NCBI GenBank assembly: GCA_015501605.1
Contig: JADNRZ010000008.1
Coordinates: forward strand, 1,240,001 to 1,304,000
Source of the DNA: Panaeolus papilionaceus
Taxonomy: Eukaryota; Basidiomycota; Agaricomycetes; Agaricales
Direction: 5' to 3'
Length of the DNA: 64,000 bases
In this document: positions 34,701-45,307 of the stretch, one piece after another
How positions within the stretch are numbered: the first letter of the stretch is position 1
Layout of the letters: the number at the start of each line of letters is the position of its first letter
Translations under genes and position numbers: made by a program
The notes under the pieces: generated by a model
What the model was told of the DNA's origin: nothing
Databases searched by the model: none
The model's input: only the letters and a program-made list of their open reading frames with translations

Positions 34701-37312
34701 TGCAGTTCAGAGAACAAGAGCTTCCAGACAAGATCACCGAACCTGCTGCCCAGTGCCGAAATTGCAGCTGCAGCAGGTGACCATAACGGCCTCAGGTTGA
34801 CCTTGAGTTGTGCTGAAGAAATCAAAAGTAAATTAGCAAAAATAACGAGGAAGATTTAGGAGGACTGTAATCACCAATCAACCACCTCGCGCAGAGATCA
34901 GCGCCATTCTCGCTTCCAACGACTTGACCAACCCTTCCAATCCTCAGAACCCTCTCACGAACACCCTGGACATCCAACGAAACCTCCTCGCCTTGCAGAC
35001 ATCGTTTGAGTACTTCAACGAAGTCATGACTCGAGTCTACGAGCTTTGAATCCAAGAAACGAAGCGTAGCAAGACGGAGTGGGCGCGAATGCGATGAAAC
35101 ACCCTCTCGCACGTGAGGGTAGATCATGGCCATAGGAATAGAAGATTTAGCAGGGCTAAAATTGACGCATTAGCAGTGTTGAGCTATAGAATTTATTTAT
35201 TTATTAGTCGGGACATACCTTGCATGCGAAAGGGCGACAAGTCCACCCAGAACTTCATGAGACCAGCCCCACTTCTCCGCTGCCTTCTTCGTCCAGGCAA
35301 TGAAGTTTACTTTGCCCATCCACTCAGACGTATTTCTCTTGGCTAGGTTATTGAGACACAGCCCGAGAACCTTTGACGCCTCGAGTTTAGACCATTGTGA
35401 GTCGTTTCCATCTATCGTTGCCGCAATGATGTCAACGACGAGCTGCGCAATGGCATTGTTGAAGAAGGGACTGAGAGTAAGAATGTCGTCCAATTCCCCG
35501 AGCTATAAGCGAAGACGATAAGATTAAGCTGGGACATATTCTAGAGGTGACCAGAGGGCTTACAGCATCGACGGCGTTTCCATCTTTCCATTTTCCTCCT
35601 TGCAACCGCTCCATCGCCAGGGTTTCTAGTTTAGTTCTCCAGACAGTATCACTATCAGCAGGAGTAATGTTCTTCTCTCGCTTCAAAGATGCAGCGAACG
35701 CAAGCAGCTGTCTGGGTGCATACTGCGCCAGCCCAGCATCCGACCTCAACGTTGACCGCATAACGAGGGGGAGAGCCACCATCTTCCATCCACCCCATCC
35801 GGAATCGGAAAGGCAGAGATGTAGTTTGAGGGTGAACGCAAGTGGGTGCGTCGAGAACTCTTCTGCAGTGACGGGGGACGATACAGAACCTGCCCATGAT
35901 TGCTGCAAGAATTTGAGTGCGGGGCCGAGCCATAGCGACATTTCTCCAGCCATAAGAAGAGATGTGCAGAAAAGAAGCATGGCAGAATGGAGTTCCTTTA
36001 CAACCGGCAAAACCTGTAGTTGCGAGAACAATTTCGTAGTTTGAGCACCTGCAGAAAACATTGAGCATATACATCAGAACTAGAAAAGAATTAGACGAAC
36101 TAGTGAGACGCGATCCTTGCCGGACAGCACAAAGCACAGACATGACGTCCAATGCCCTTCTCGCCTTCTCGACTTGGGCGGCATTGGTAACATCGAGATC
36201 CGTAACAGCGGTAGTAAACGATTGCAAGATAACATCTCCCAGGAAGGCAAACTGGTCTGCATTTTTGACATGATGAATAAGCGCAGTCAACGACCGCCGT
36301 AACAGCGTGTGCGTCGGTGCAGGATTTGGTGTAGACAGATGATATGACAAAATTGGTGTGAAGATTGAAGGAGAGCATGTATGGAGTGTCTGGGAGACGG
36401 ACTGGGAGACTATAGTTAGCAAATCTGTCACAGATTAAAAATAGAATGGAACCAACCTTGCAAGCAAATACGACTACCCATGCGCTAGCGTCCTCGAGGC
36501 CTTCTACACGCTCAGCCAACAGGGTCATTGCCCGCTCGCGTGGTCCCGCCTTTAATCGGCGCAAAGTGTTGCCCCAGACTTCGGCAAAGGCTCTCTGTAT
36601 CTCCCCCAAGCATTTTGGGAGAATGGAAGTGACCATATCCCACGTCTCTTCCAGGAGTTTGAAATTGATGGCTGGAACGAGCAAGTATCGGAAAAGTGAT
36701 GATAGTGTCTCAAGTAGGGCTGTCAGAGCTGAGGCTGATATTGAGCGAGTCAGAAGGGATAGGATCTTTTGTACAGCGTCAGAGTAGATTGGCGATAATG
36801 TTGTCCGCAGGTCGTGTGCCATTTTTTGAAGGAGGCTATTAAAAAAGTTGTTGGCAAGAGATCAAGGACACAAAACGTGTAACGACGTACTCGAGTAATG
36901 GCTTCAAACCCTCATCATCTGACTTTGCAAACACCTCGACCCAAAGATCGTAAATTTCGTGCCAGTGGTGCAGTAACAGCGGCATTGAGGCAGATAGCCC
37001 GTCTGCTTTCTTCGCAAACTCGACAAAACTGGGAGCAAGACTGAGCTGCCGCCATTGCTCCAGTGCTTCATGGAAGTGAGATTCATTGTCCTGCACAACG
37101 ATCAGATTAATTTCGAGTCAAAAAGCACTGAGTCATACCGCGACATCGTGGTCGAGATGGGATTGCTTAAACGTGGAAAGAAGATGAACGTCCTTTAAAG
37201 ACTGATTATAAGACTGATGCTAAAATCATTTTTGAGCACATAATCCTGAGTAAAAAATGAAATGAAATACCTTGAAGCGTTTAACTTGGGGCGAGAACTC
37301 AATATCGTCCAT
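28749..37312 (-). CDS. UTP20: U3 snoRNP / SSU processome protein Utp20
   Basis: Fifteen exons on the minus strand, approximately 37312-37271, 37219-37139, 37090-36891, 36835-36453, 36409-36101, 36048-35564, 35502-35219, 35155-34875, 34812-34475, 34420-30963, 30908-29432, 29389-29345, 29289-29136, 29081-28847, 28788-28749. Total about 2603 residues, in line with yeast (about 2490) and human (about 2790) Utp20. The protein is an all-helical HEAT-type solenoid (SVSQTLHT region near the N-terminus, long armadillo-like middle), ends in a WSQQPLACLRWFAAM block and a very basic tail (AAAKRKIQRN, SRKRKER, NKRARQ), and acts in nucleolar 18S rRNA maturation. The exon 4 donor is the weakest join (GTTCCA, 43-nt intron). 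The 54-nt intron 30909-30962 has no stop and a length divisible by three, so retention would still be in frame. Confidence 0.88.
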
Positions 37313-38009
37313 GCTGCGTACACCGTCGTAGTCAACGTCAAGAACGAAATTAGTGATAATAAAAATATCAGAAGCTCATGAACAGCAAAGCCAAATACGA
37401 GCTTTCGTCCCCATTTAGGAATTATTTCTAAATTTAGCCGTTGCAACAGCCACGTTTTTTGCCTTTTTCATTTTGCTTCAAGTTGAAATTATGAGTCATC
37501 TGTTGTGGTTGAGCATCTACATATTAGAAGACTGAATGTGTGGGAAACTGCAGGTCTCGTTTCTAGGTCATTCATCATGGGTCTCCCATGAGGCATACCG
37601 ACACCCTCACTGTCTGTTGAGAAGATCATCCATGATTAGTGAATGCTGTGTGTAGCCTGTTTCTTCTTCTCAGGGCCTTGACGGAAGACAGGATTAGCTG
37701 ATCTTCAAGGTCTGCCCATTTTCAAGGGTTGAACAGCTAATTATCCTCTTTCTCTCATGTAATCCTTTTTATTACTGTCAAGTGAGAATGTCACCGACAT
37801 CTCCTGCTTCAGCTATTTCTGATCATTGTGTGTGACGATGTAGATAGCAGGTAAGCGCAAATCCTACACGTATTGCAGCACTAGAAATCAAAACCAAAAT
37901 GTTCATATCTGAGCCTTCACAAGGTTCGAACTTCGAAGTGCATAGTCTTACCCGTCGGAATTCAAATTTCGAACCCTCCGAGTCAAGTGTTCGTCTACGC
38001 CCCATCATA
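37313..38009. other. intergenic with a small imperfect hairpin
   Basis: Upstream region of UTP20. At about 37690-37745, GGATTAGCTG and CAGCTAATTATCC form an imperfect inverted repeat with further TTCAA/TTGAA pairing. No gene supported. Confidence 0.5.
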
Positions 38010-38225
38010 TCAAGAAACAACGAAACAGCACTGGTAACACCCTTCGTGGCCATTTAAAAATCTTCCCGGTGGACAAACAGGCTTCTCGAGGATGCAAATT
38101 GGTTGACAAGCGATTATACCGGAGCCTGGTGGGCTAATTGTGCTGGTCTGAGGAGCTGGCGCTGCCCGGCTCAGAATAGCGGCTGATATCGCAAAGAGAC
38201 ATGGAAAAATCGACGAGACGCGCAT
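38010..38225 (-). CDS. small secreted cysteine-rich protein 3
   Basis: 71 residues from ATG 38225; the open frame continues upstream, but through a 5'UTR intron (38230-38285, GTAAGT...GATCAG) that ends four bases before this ATG. Signal peptide at about 1-21, then AP-AP followed by Gln, a Ser/Pro/Gly linker, and six Cys spaced C-x3-C-x6-C-x11-C-x2-CC. A TATAAAA-like box lies about 130 bases upstream of the ATG. Shares KPVCPPGR-LNG and GCYQCC with the gene at 38905-39123. Confidence 0.75.
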   Translation of the reverse strand: MRVSSIFPCLFAISAAILSRAAPAPQTSTISPPGSGIIACQPICILEKPVCPPGRFLNGHEGCYQCCFVVS

Positions 38226-38904
38226 CAGGCTGATCGAACAGGGAAAATCAGCGCCTTGTAATGCAGTTAATGTAGCCATACTTACGCTACGAAAACTGAA
38301 TTCGGTTAAGGGGAGTGGGGTACAACTACGCTGGATTGAGACGGTGTTGGGTTTTATACTTTTCAGTGGATATAATGGTACCCGGGGCTTGTCGATGTGA
38401 CCTAAGTGGTGAATCTCAACGGCAATTCTACGGAATAACTTATCGAAATGAAGTCATGGGAGCGATGTCCAAAGTCCGAGTATTATCATTGGCGATCCCG
38501 TTGAGAGGCCTTTTTCGAGGTATAAGTACTTAAAAGTCCCTTCTCATCATCTGACTGCTCGCCCAGTAAAGCGGGGAACCTGTTTGAGATTCAAGGTCGG
38601 TATAAATACACCTTTCTTTTATTTTGAGAATATCGCTTATCAGAGCAAGTGTTTAGTATAGGATGTAAGATAATACAATCGGTTCCAGCAACGTCGAAGC
38701 AAAGGGTATGGAACTTATTCCCCACAAATATCGACCCATCAGACTGCACACATACTCAATCAGTATTTATATATTACACGAAAAACAAGACTAAAATGTC
38801 CATTAGATTAGAACAGGCCTCACTAAGTCGAGTCCAAGCGATGTATGTCTTACCATATAAACGTTCGAAGCTTCGAACCACGGAGCCGATTCCACTTCCC
38901 CATT
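38226..38904. other. intergenic
   Basis: Promoter of the gene at 38225 and 3' flank of the next gene. No additional gene seen. Confidence 0.5.
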
Positions 38905-39123
38905 TCAGGGGACAACGACACAGCACTGATAGCATCCCTCTTCGCCATTTAGGACCCTTCCTGGTGGACACACAGGCTTTTGGGTGATGCAGACCATTGG
39001 ACACATTAAACCCGAAAAAGGTGGGTCGATTGGACCAATCTGAGGTGCAGGTGCTGGGACTGCCTGGCCTAGCATGGCCAAAGACAGAGCAAGAAGACCG
39101 GAACTGATCACCGAGAACTGCAT
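38905..39123 (-). CDS. small secreted cysteine-rich protein 4
   Basis: 72 residues from ATG 39123. A 5'UTR intron (39131-39180, GTAAGT...TTAAG) ends seven bases before the ATG, and a GTATAAATA box lies near 39250. Signal peptide at about 1-22 ends GQA, followed by VP-AP-AP and Gln. Six Cys spaced C-x3-C-x6-C-x11-C-x2-CC, ending VVVP. Tandem paralog of the gene at 38010-38225. Confidence 0.78.
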   Translation of the reverse strand: MQFSVISSGLLALSLAMLGQAVPAPAPQIGPIDPPFSGLMCPMVCITQKPVCPPGRVLNGEEGCYQCCVVVP

Positions 39124-39582
39124 AATGCTGCTTAAATTAGGATGCAGTGGGGGTGCATAATTAGCTAGAGCGGTACTTACTTTGTCTTCGAGGATGAAGG
39201 AGAAGGAGTTAAGTCTGGAACCTGGACGATTATTCGAGAAATATTTATACATAGGGAGATATCAGGGTCGAACGGCTCATGTGGGGCCATGACCATATTT
39301 CTATGGGGTTGGTCCTTTTGAAAGCCAATGATGATTATGTACACGGAGTCGCTCCAAAACTCCGAAGGCCACAGTAATGCATAAATATTGTATCTGACCA
39401 CCTGACTGCTCGCCAAGGACACCAGAAATTATGGGTAGAGAGAAACTGGGACAAGCGTGAGATTCAAGCTGTAATACATGTAGGGTAGATCGTGAAAGTC
39501 ACGAAATCACGTCTTGGCAGTGAATTCATCCGTGGCAGTGTTCGAAGCTTTATGCTGCTCATACCTGAGTTTAAACAGCTAA
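39124..39582. other. intergenic
   Basis: Contains the 5'UTR intron and TATA-like box of the gene at 39123. Nothing else recognisable. Confidence 0.5.
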
Positions 39583-39846
39583 TTAACATGTCCTCTTCGA
39601 ATGCAGAAAGGTATGGTAAGCGTACCAGGCGTCATCGAACGTGCGTTTTGGGAATGATGGAAGTATTCTGCAGCACTGCCAACACCCCTCCTCGCCATTG
39701 AGCCACGTACGTGGCTCACATATCGGTTTGCTTGCAAGGCAGACAGACGGGCACAGTAATCCGGGACCTATCTTTGCAGAAAGTGCCGAGACCGACACTC
39801 CACAAGCGCCCAAAACACATAAAGCAAGACTTAGCGAAACGCGCAC
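39583..39846 (-). CDS. small secreted cysteine-rich protein 5, start codon reads GTG
   Basis: An 87-codon frame with the family plan: a hydrophobic signal-like N-terminus, six Cys spaced C-x3-C-x6-C-x11-C-x2-CC, and GCWQCC. The expected start position (39844-39846), which aligns with the MRVS start of the gene at 38225, is GTG rather than ATG. No upstream in-frame ATG is free of stops. A 5'UTR intron (39855-39907, GTGAGT) and a TTTATATA box near 39957 are preserved. The tail is longer than in relatives (about 27 residues after CC, basic, with one extra Cys) and the X-Pro pro-segment is absent. Either inactive or started at a non-AUG codon. Confidence 0.55.
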   Translation of the reverse strand: MRVSLSLALCVLGACGVSVSALSAKIGPGLLCPSVCLASKPICEPRTWLNGEEGCWQCCRILPSFPKRTFDDAWYAYHTFLHSKRTC

Positions 39847-39907
39847 TATGCAAACTTTGGCATGAGTACATGAACCTCAATCATAGAGAGAAGCGCTCAT
39901 AACTCAC

Positions 39908-41007
39908 TAGATGTGAGGGGAGAAGAATCGAGCTCTGACAGAGGGCATACGGGATATATAAATGTTCCTGCTCGTCCGGACAATCTGTGGGGCACACATC
40001 TGCCAACACTAGGGGGCATGTCAAAAAAATGGAAAGTCCGAAAGACCGAGCAGCGTAACGCAAGAGGCGATGCCATTTCGTAGTCAAAATATAATTATAT
40101 ATGATGCCTTTGAGAAGAACGAACTTGGTTGAATGTTGCGAAGTCGGGTGCAAAATCGGACATCCCGTACATTTCATACCATTTTCGTAGGATAGTTCAC
40201 AGCGTCCAGAGGCTCCAGCCTCTAGCCAACTGCGCGATAATTAATGGTAAAATTCAAGCCATAGGCACTGTTTTCACGTTTAATCGTCGGATGAGCGCTA
40301 TCGCATTGTTTGTGTGGAGACTACGTCGATATCGCAGGCTAAGGACCTCTTTGACACATCCGAAGATTACCCGGTACAGTCTGGCAGCCTGTGAAGTCCG
40401 TGAGTCAACTGACAAGTGCAATACGAATTGACGAGATGCACCATGAGGCATAGAGAGGTGGAGTGACAATAACCAAGCCATAAAATTAGTGAATTCGTGG
40501 CGGGATGGAAATTGTTGTCAGGTCTGTCTCCTTGATTTGGTGTCGAGCTTTTTCTTCCTCTGTGCATAATAGCCTTTCGATGATACATTGTCACATTATG
40601 TGTAGTCAATGATACAAGAAACGGAGCGCAGTATGACGACACTCTGTAAACTTGAACATTACTACGAATGGCAGGTCAAGAAAAAGCACGTTGCTCGCAA
40701 CAACTTTCAATCGAGGATCATCAAAGATGATGATGAGTACGGGGATTGCCGTGATGCCTCGCAGGACGAGCGTTAAATGATGTCGTTGAGGGCTTGAACA
40801 TGATGTGCCCAAGAAACCAAAACAAGTCTGTGATGTTCATTTGACAGAGGTATTGTATATAGACATAGATATACTGGATGATGTTATAGAATTTTTCAAA
40901 ATAAAGAGGTCGAAGTCTATTAAGCGTGGCATCCCAAAAAGAAATTCGACTGGCGTTCGGGGGTGTTATAACCTGTTTCCGAGAGCGCCCAGTGGACGTT
41001 TCAACGG
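39908..41007. other. intergenic
   Basis: No supported gene. A 98-codon minus-strand frame (39881-40177) overlaps the promoter and 5'UTR of the cysteine-rich gene and is likely spurious. Confidence 0.45.
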
Positions 41008-44000
41008 TCAAAGACCAATGGAAAGCAGCTCCTGATTTGCTGATTCGAGTCGCTTGTACTTGTTCACCAGGTCCATGCGTTGCGAGGCAATGTGAGGGCT
41101 TTCTGTGGCGAATTCCTCACAAATGCGTATTCCGTCTGGCCCATTGATTCCTAGACCGTCGTATAGTTCCAGCAAAAGACCCCGTTCGGCACCTTGTACC
41201 ATCTCGTAATCGATAGCAATTGGGATGTTGTCGGAGAACCGTTTATACGCAACTGCACAGGGGAGTTATTTGTCAGGGAAAGAATCGTACATAACGGAAA
41301 TAAATTAAACCTGACCTTGAAAATAGGCTCTAACATCTGCCATGATACTGAGTGCAGGTTCCATAGGATCACTGGGGATGAGCCTTAAAAGATCCTCGGC
41401 TTTGATGCCCTGTAACCCGATCTCTGCAAGGCCAATAAGAACCTTTTCAATTCCTGTCGGTTGCGGAACCATCGATGTCTGCGTGTGCGACTTGTTGTTA
41501 TTGGATCCTGGAACTTTTGCTGAAGAATTCATGGACGATCGCGTGTCCCCGGGTTTATATTGCTGAATCTTGCTGATTAGGTCGCTTTGATCGTACTTAT
41601 CCCGAGCACTGCGGTAGTGTGCGATGAATTTGGCGCGATAATCCTCCAGATAGTGCGTGTTTAAGGAGAATGGTCGGGCTTCGAGACGTAGGAGCCACAT
41701 GACCTGCCTTTCGCATGTCTCGAGGCAGCGCTTGAGATGGGCGCGAATGATGGCTCTAATGGTATATCTTAATAACAATAGTAAGGAAAATTAAGAGAGC
41801 TTGATATGCACCTAACACGCTGCTCTAGATGGCCTTGTCCGAAGCCTGAGAAAATTTTTGATACAAGCTGTTTTAAGTGGTTATCGATTGTCGTGTAGAC
41901 CGAGTTGCACAGCCAACGAGTCGGTTCTTCCCATTCCTTCATGATATTCTCGATGAATGTTTGCTGAACGACAAACGGATAGTGGCCTGGTAATTCACGG
42001 GTGCGGGCCCTAAAAGGTCGACACGTAGAATGTCAGAACAGCCATTGTTTCTCTTTAAATGTTGTACGTACTTTTGCGCCCTCTCCATGACGTCGTCAAT
42101 GTATATCCTGGTATCGACCACCTCATTTTGTTTGCGTTTTTGACCCCTTGGTGATGAGACTATTCCATCGATTGATGGTAATCCTCCTTTTGACCTTGCC
42201 TTCTGCGATTTGAATCCATTTTCAGCGTTGGAAGCTTCACCCTCAAAGTCGTCATCACTTGCCTCCCCTCCTGCCAGTTGTCCCTCTTCCGACCGCAAAA
42301 ATAGGGCTTTCCCTAAGTGCCTCTCCTTCGCATGACGGCGTTCAAAGGGTCGGAAGTTGGGCGCAGTGTCGCGGATAGCCCTGCGGAATCGTTCTTGAAC
42401 AGGTCGGATAGTTTGAATGAGGCCTAGTCCCGAGTGTTCGTCTGCGTCTGGGTCGTCTGGGACACCTTCAATGTGGCGCTTAAGATCGCTCATGAATTCG
42501 TGGAGAAGGGTGCAAATAGCACTGCGCGGATCGGAGGCGGGTTCGCGCGGTAGCCTTGATAGCCTAGTCTGGGTGTCCTGCATCGTTCGTTCGAGCTCTT
42601 GGTGAATTTCTGGGAGCCTTAGTTAACCAATGACGGTGAGTATACAGTACGCCAAAAAAAAAAGAAAGAAAGAAAGGAAAAAAGGTACTGACCTCTTCGA
42701 GATAAGGTCAGAAAGCACAGAACTAAGTCGCATAACGAGATTTCCAGTCCGAAGGTATTTCTGGTGAACACTGTCCAACTCACACCATGGGGATGTAGCA
42801 GAAAACCATTCGTGTTCCCTGTTTCGAGCTGCCGACCAAGTCTTAATCTCTTTCAGTTCATTGGAACTAGGTTGTTTGACACAGAACCAATTGTTGTCTA
42901 GAGGTTCCTTTTCGTTACGGATGTAGGCAACCCAATTTTCTGCTTCCCCGGTCGGTATACGATCAGGTTTGGTCAAAACACCTGACATATATGTCACTTC
43001 TGTTTTCTTGCTTCACAAAAACAGGGAGGTCTACCTATAGTTCTCTTGCCGTCAGGGTCGTACTTCTTTGCTAGGTGGTGGGCACCCTGGTTTTCGAAGT
43101 CAGCTGAGCAAGGCATGATTCAGTGAATCGCCTCGAGGTCGCAGAATGGAAACTCACTCTCGCACGCTACAGTCAACAAGATGATGCAGCTTGTTTTTTT
43201 AATGTAACTCGTGATCAAGCTCTGTACAAGCTCAATATCCCCATGACTTCCACTGCCACTCACGCTTGCAATGAGCCCTAAAAATGATCAGCACAAAATA
43301 AAAGAGAAACTGATTTTGGACCAATTACCAGGAAGATCGCAAAACGAAAGGTCTGCCACGTCAGGTCCACTGATTTGAAGACTGACACAGTTATGCGAAA
43401 ACGTGAGTTCAGACTTTTGAAAATCAGTTTCGAAGGAAACATCTTCTTCCTCTAGGAAGCTTTTCGCCGATTTACTGGGATTAAGGATCGCTTTCTGAGC
43501 TCGTCGGATACGGTCTTCAACCTCTTCTTTTTTGTAGATTACGGGCCCAAATGGCTCGTTTCTTGCCTGTCCAAGGGGTTGGCCATCTAAGTCCGTAGTG
43601 AAGCGTAAAGAGACAACACATTTCCAAGGGGAATCACTTCGAGATAGACGACACTCTGTAGGACACCTACATGAATGAGAAGATCCACAAATACTTGGTC
43701 AAAAGTTAACAAACCTTGTGCATGTCCCAGCGGCGCGAGGAAGGGTTATACCAGAGATTGATTCGATGAGGGACGATTTTCCTGCGCTTTGGGCACCAAT
43801 AACCGCGATTTGCGGCAGATCAATGTCCACTTGGACGCTGAACAACACATCAGTATCCCCCAATTTTGCTAACGTTGAATAGACAGTCAACTTACCCTGT
43901 GCTATGGAGCTTGTTCACAAGGTCCAGCATCTTTCTTTGCCCCTGCCCCAACTGAGGGTTGGACAAACCGACGCCCCTTTCGTACCCACTATCATCGCTG

Positions 44001-44023
44001 AAGCTAGACACAGATGAGTACAT
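41008..44023 (-). CDS. dynamin-like large GTPase C
   Basis: Ten exons on the minus strand: 44023-43896, 43837-43715, 43666-43329, 43277-43158, 43103-43035, 42981-42693, 42617-42072, 42009-41812, 41755-41316, 41252-41008; phases agree and give 831 residues. P-loop [22 protein letters not shown] and TKPD are present; the C-terminal effector domain is conserved. Intron positions match dynamins A, B and D. Two stalk-region insertions make it longer than A and B: an acidic plus basic insert in exon 7 containing RGQKRKQ, a possible nuclear-localisation signal, and a Ser/Asn-rich insert in exon 9. No PH domain. Intron 6 carries a T/C-rich simple repeat (42652-42685). Confidence 0.85.
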
Positions 44024-45307
44024 TTTTAGTGTTTAAGCGTTGAAATTTTAGAGGAGAGCCAAAGCAAAGCCCAGCTTGGTGGGGGATCATCTACGTGGTG
44101 AGAAAGAGATCTAGAGCCTTAACGTTTTAACTCTCATAGTGCTTCCCCCACATACACAGCCATGTATCTCCCTACCATATTTGGAACTCGCACTGATTAA
44201 ATCACTTTAAGACTATCTGCTACTGTACCCTTTCGAATTATTCTGCAGGGGGTGGGACATGGGATACCGATGTCAAACCTTGCCACCTATCTACCTGGGG
44301 CGGGGACCTGGGATGTGGAAAAATTCGGCGCGGGCCCTGGGGAGCGCGGTTTTGACCCCCGACAAGCTGAGTGCTGGCTCTTTGAGAACGCGGTTGACAG
44401 AAGAAGAAATAGGGAATCGACTTTTTCAGACTCGGCCACCATGCCAAATAAACTTCTGTGAGTCTGTCTCCTAGTGATAATCCGCTGTCATTTCAGAGTG
44501 CCTTGCTTTGACTCCCATCGTTTGTACTGGGTAGTCAGGAGTCATCTCCCAACTTCAGATATGAAAACCTTGCTTTGAGTGCAACTTGTTTGCAAATAGG
44601 TAGAGGTTACCGATGAGCAATGCTTGGTTCAATCTATGTATGTAGTTTCCCGTAGAAGGAGTGTGACTGAGTTCAAGAGCAAGATTCGAGGATCCACCGC
44701 ATTATGATTCACGTCAAACCTCAAGAGTTCCCACGCGGACGCCGACGGAATAGGGGTCAGAATATAGGGAAGACTGAGCTACTCAAACCCGAATCAGATA
44801 CAAAAACTTACTAAAGAGTAATTAATTTGCTGCCGTCAAGTTACGTTCATCAGACCAGAAGAGCTACATAGACGAACCTAATATACATTCATGATACGAG
44901 GATTGGCAATGGCAAAAATCAACGGTGAAGGGGGAAAGTACCCATTATTTTCCAAGGACTGCGCAGGCACACAGGGACGAGGGCTTGTTGTTTCATCTAC
45001 ATCTTGGGGCACAATTAATCCGTATTCATGGATTTCGATGTTTCAGGCATGTTGTCCGTCAAGAGGAAACAAAAGGGGACTCCGAGGTACGGGCTTTGGG
45101 CAAGACAACTTAGGCAGGGTCATGGTTTGGGACAAAGAGATTAGGATTTCCCGCGGCTCTAATTGCCACTCTAGGTGCAAGATATGGGCTTGAAATCAAT
45201 CACAGAACCATGTCTAATTAGTCTGAAATGTAAAATAAAATAGAGTGGCATGCATATCATAATCGACATCAAACAAAGACAAAAACACATAATTATAACA
45301 ATCCATA
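44024..45307. other. intergenic with a GC-rich patch
   Basis: Spacer between dynamins C and D. Positions about 44240-44420 are clearly more GC-rich than the surroundings and open in several frames, but no domain is recognisable; possibly an inserted fragment. A 100-codon frame at 44891-45193 (plus) is unrecognised. Confidence 0.4.

Noticed and set aside
39881..40177. Further cysteine-rich secreted protein on the minus strand
   Set aside because: It has a CPTDC motif but no signal peptide at its start and no CC ending, and it overlaps the promoter and 5'UTR of the adjacent gene.
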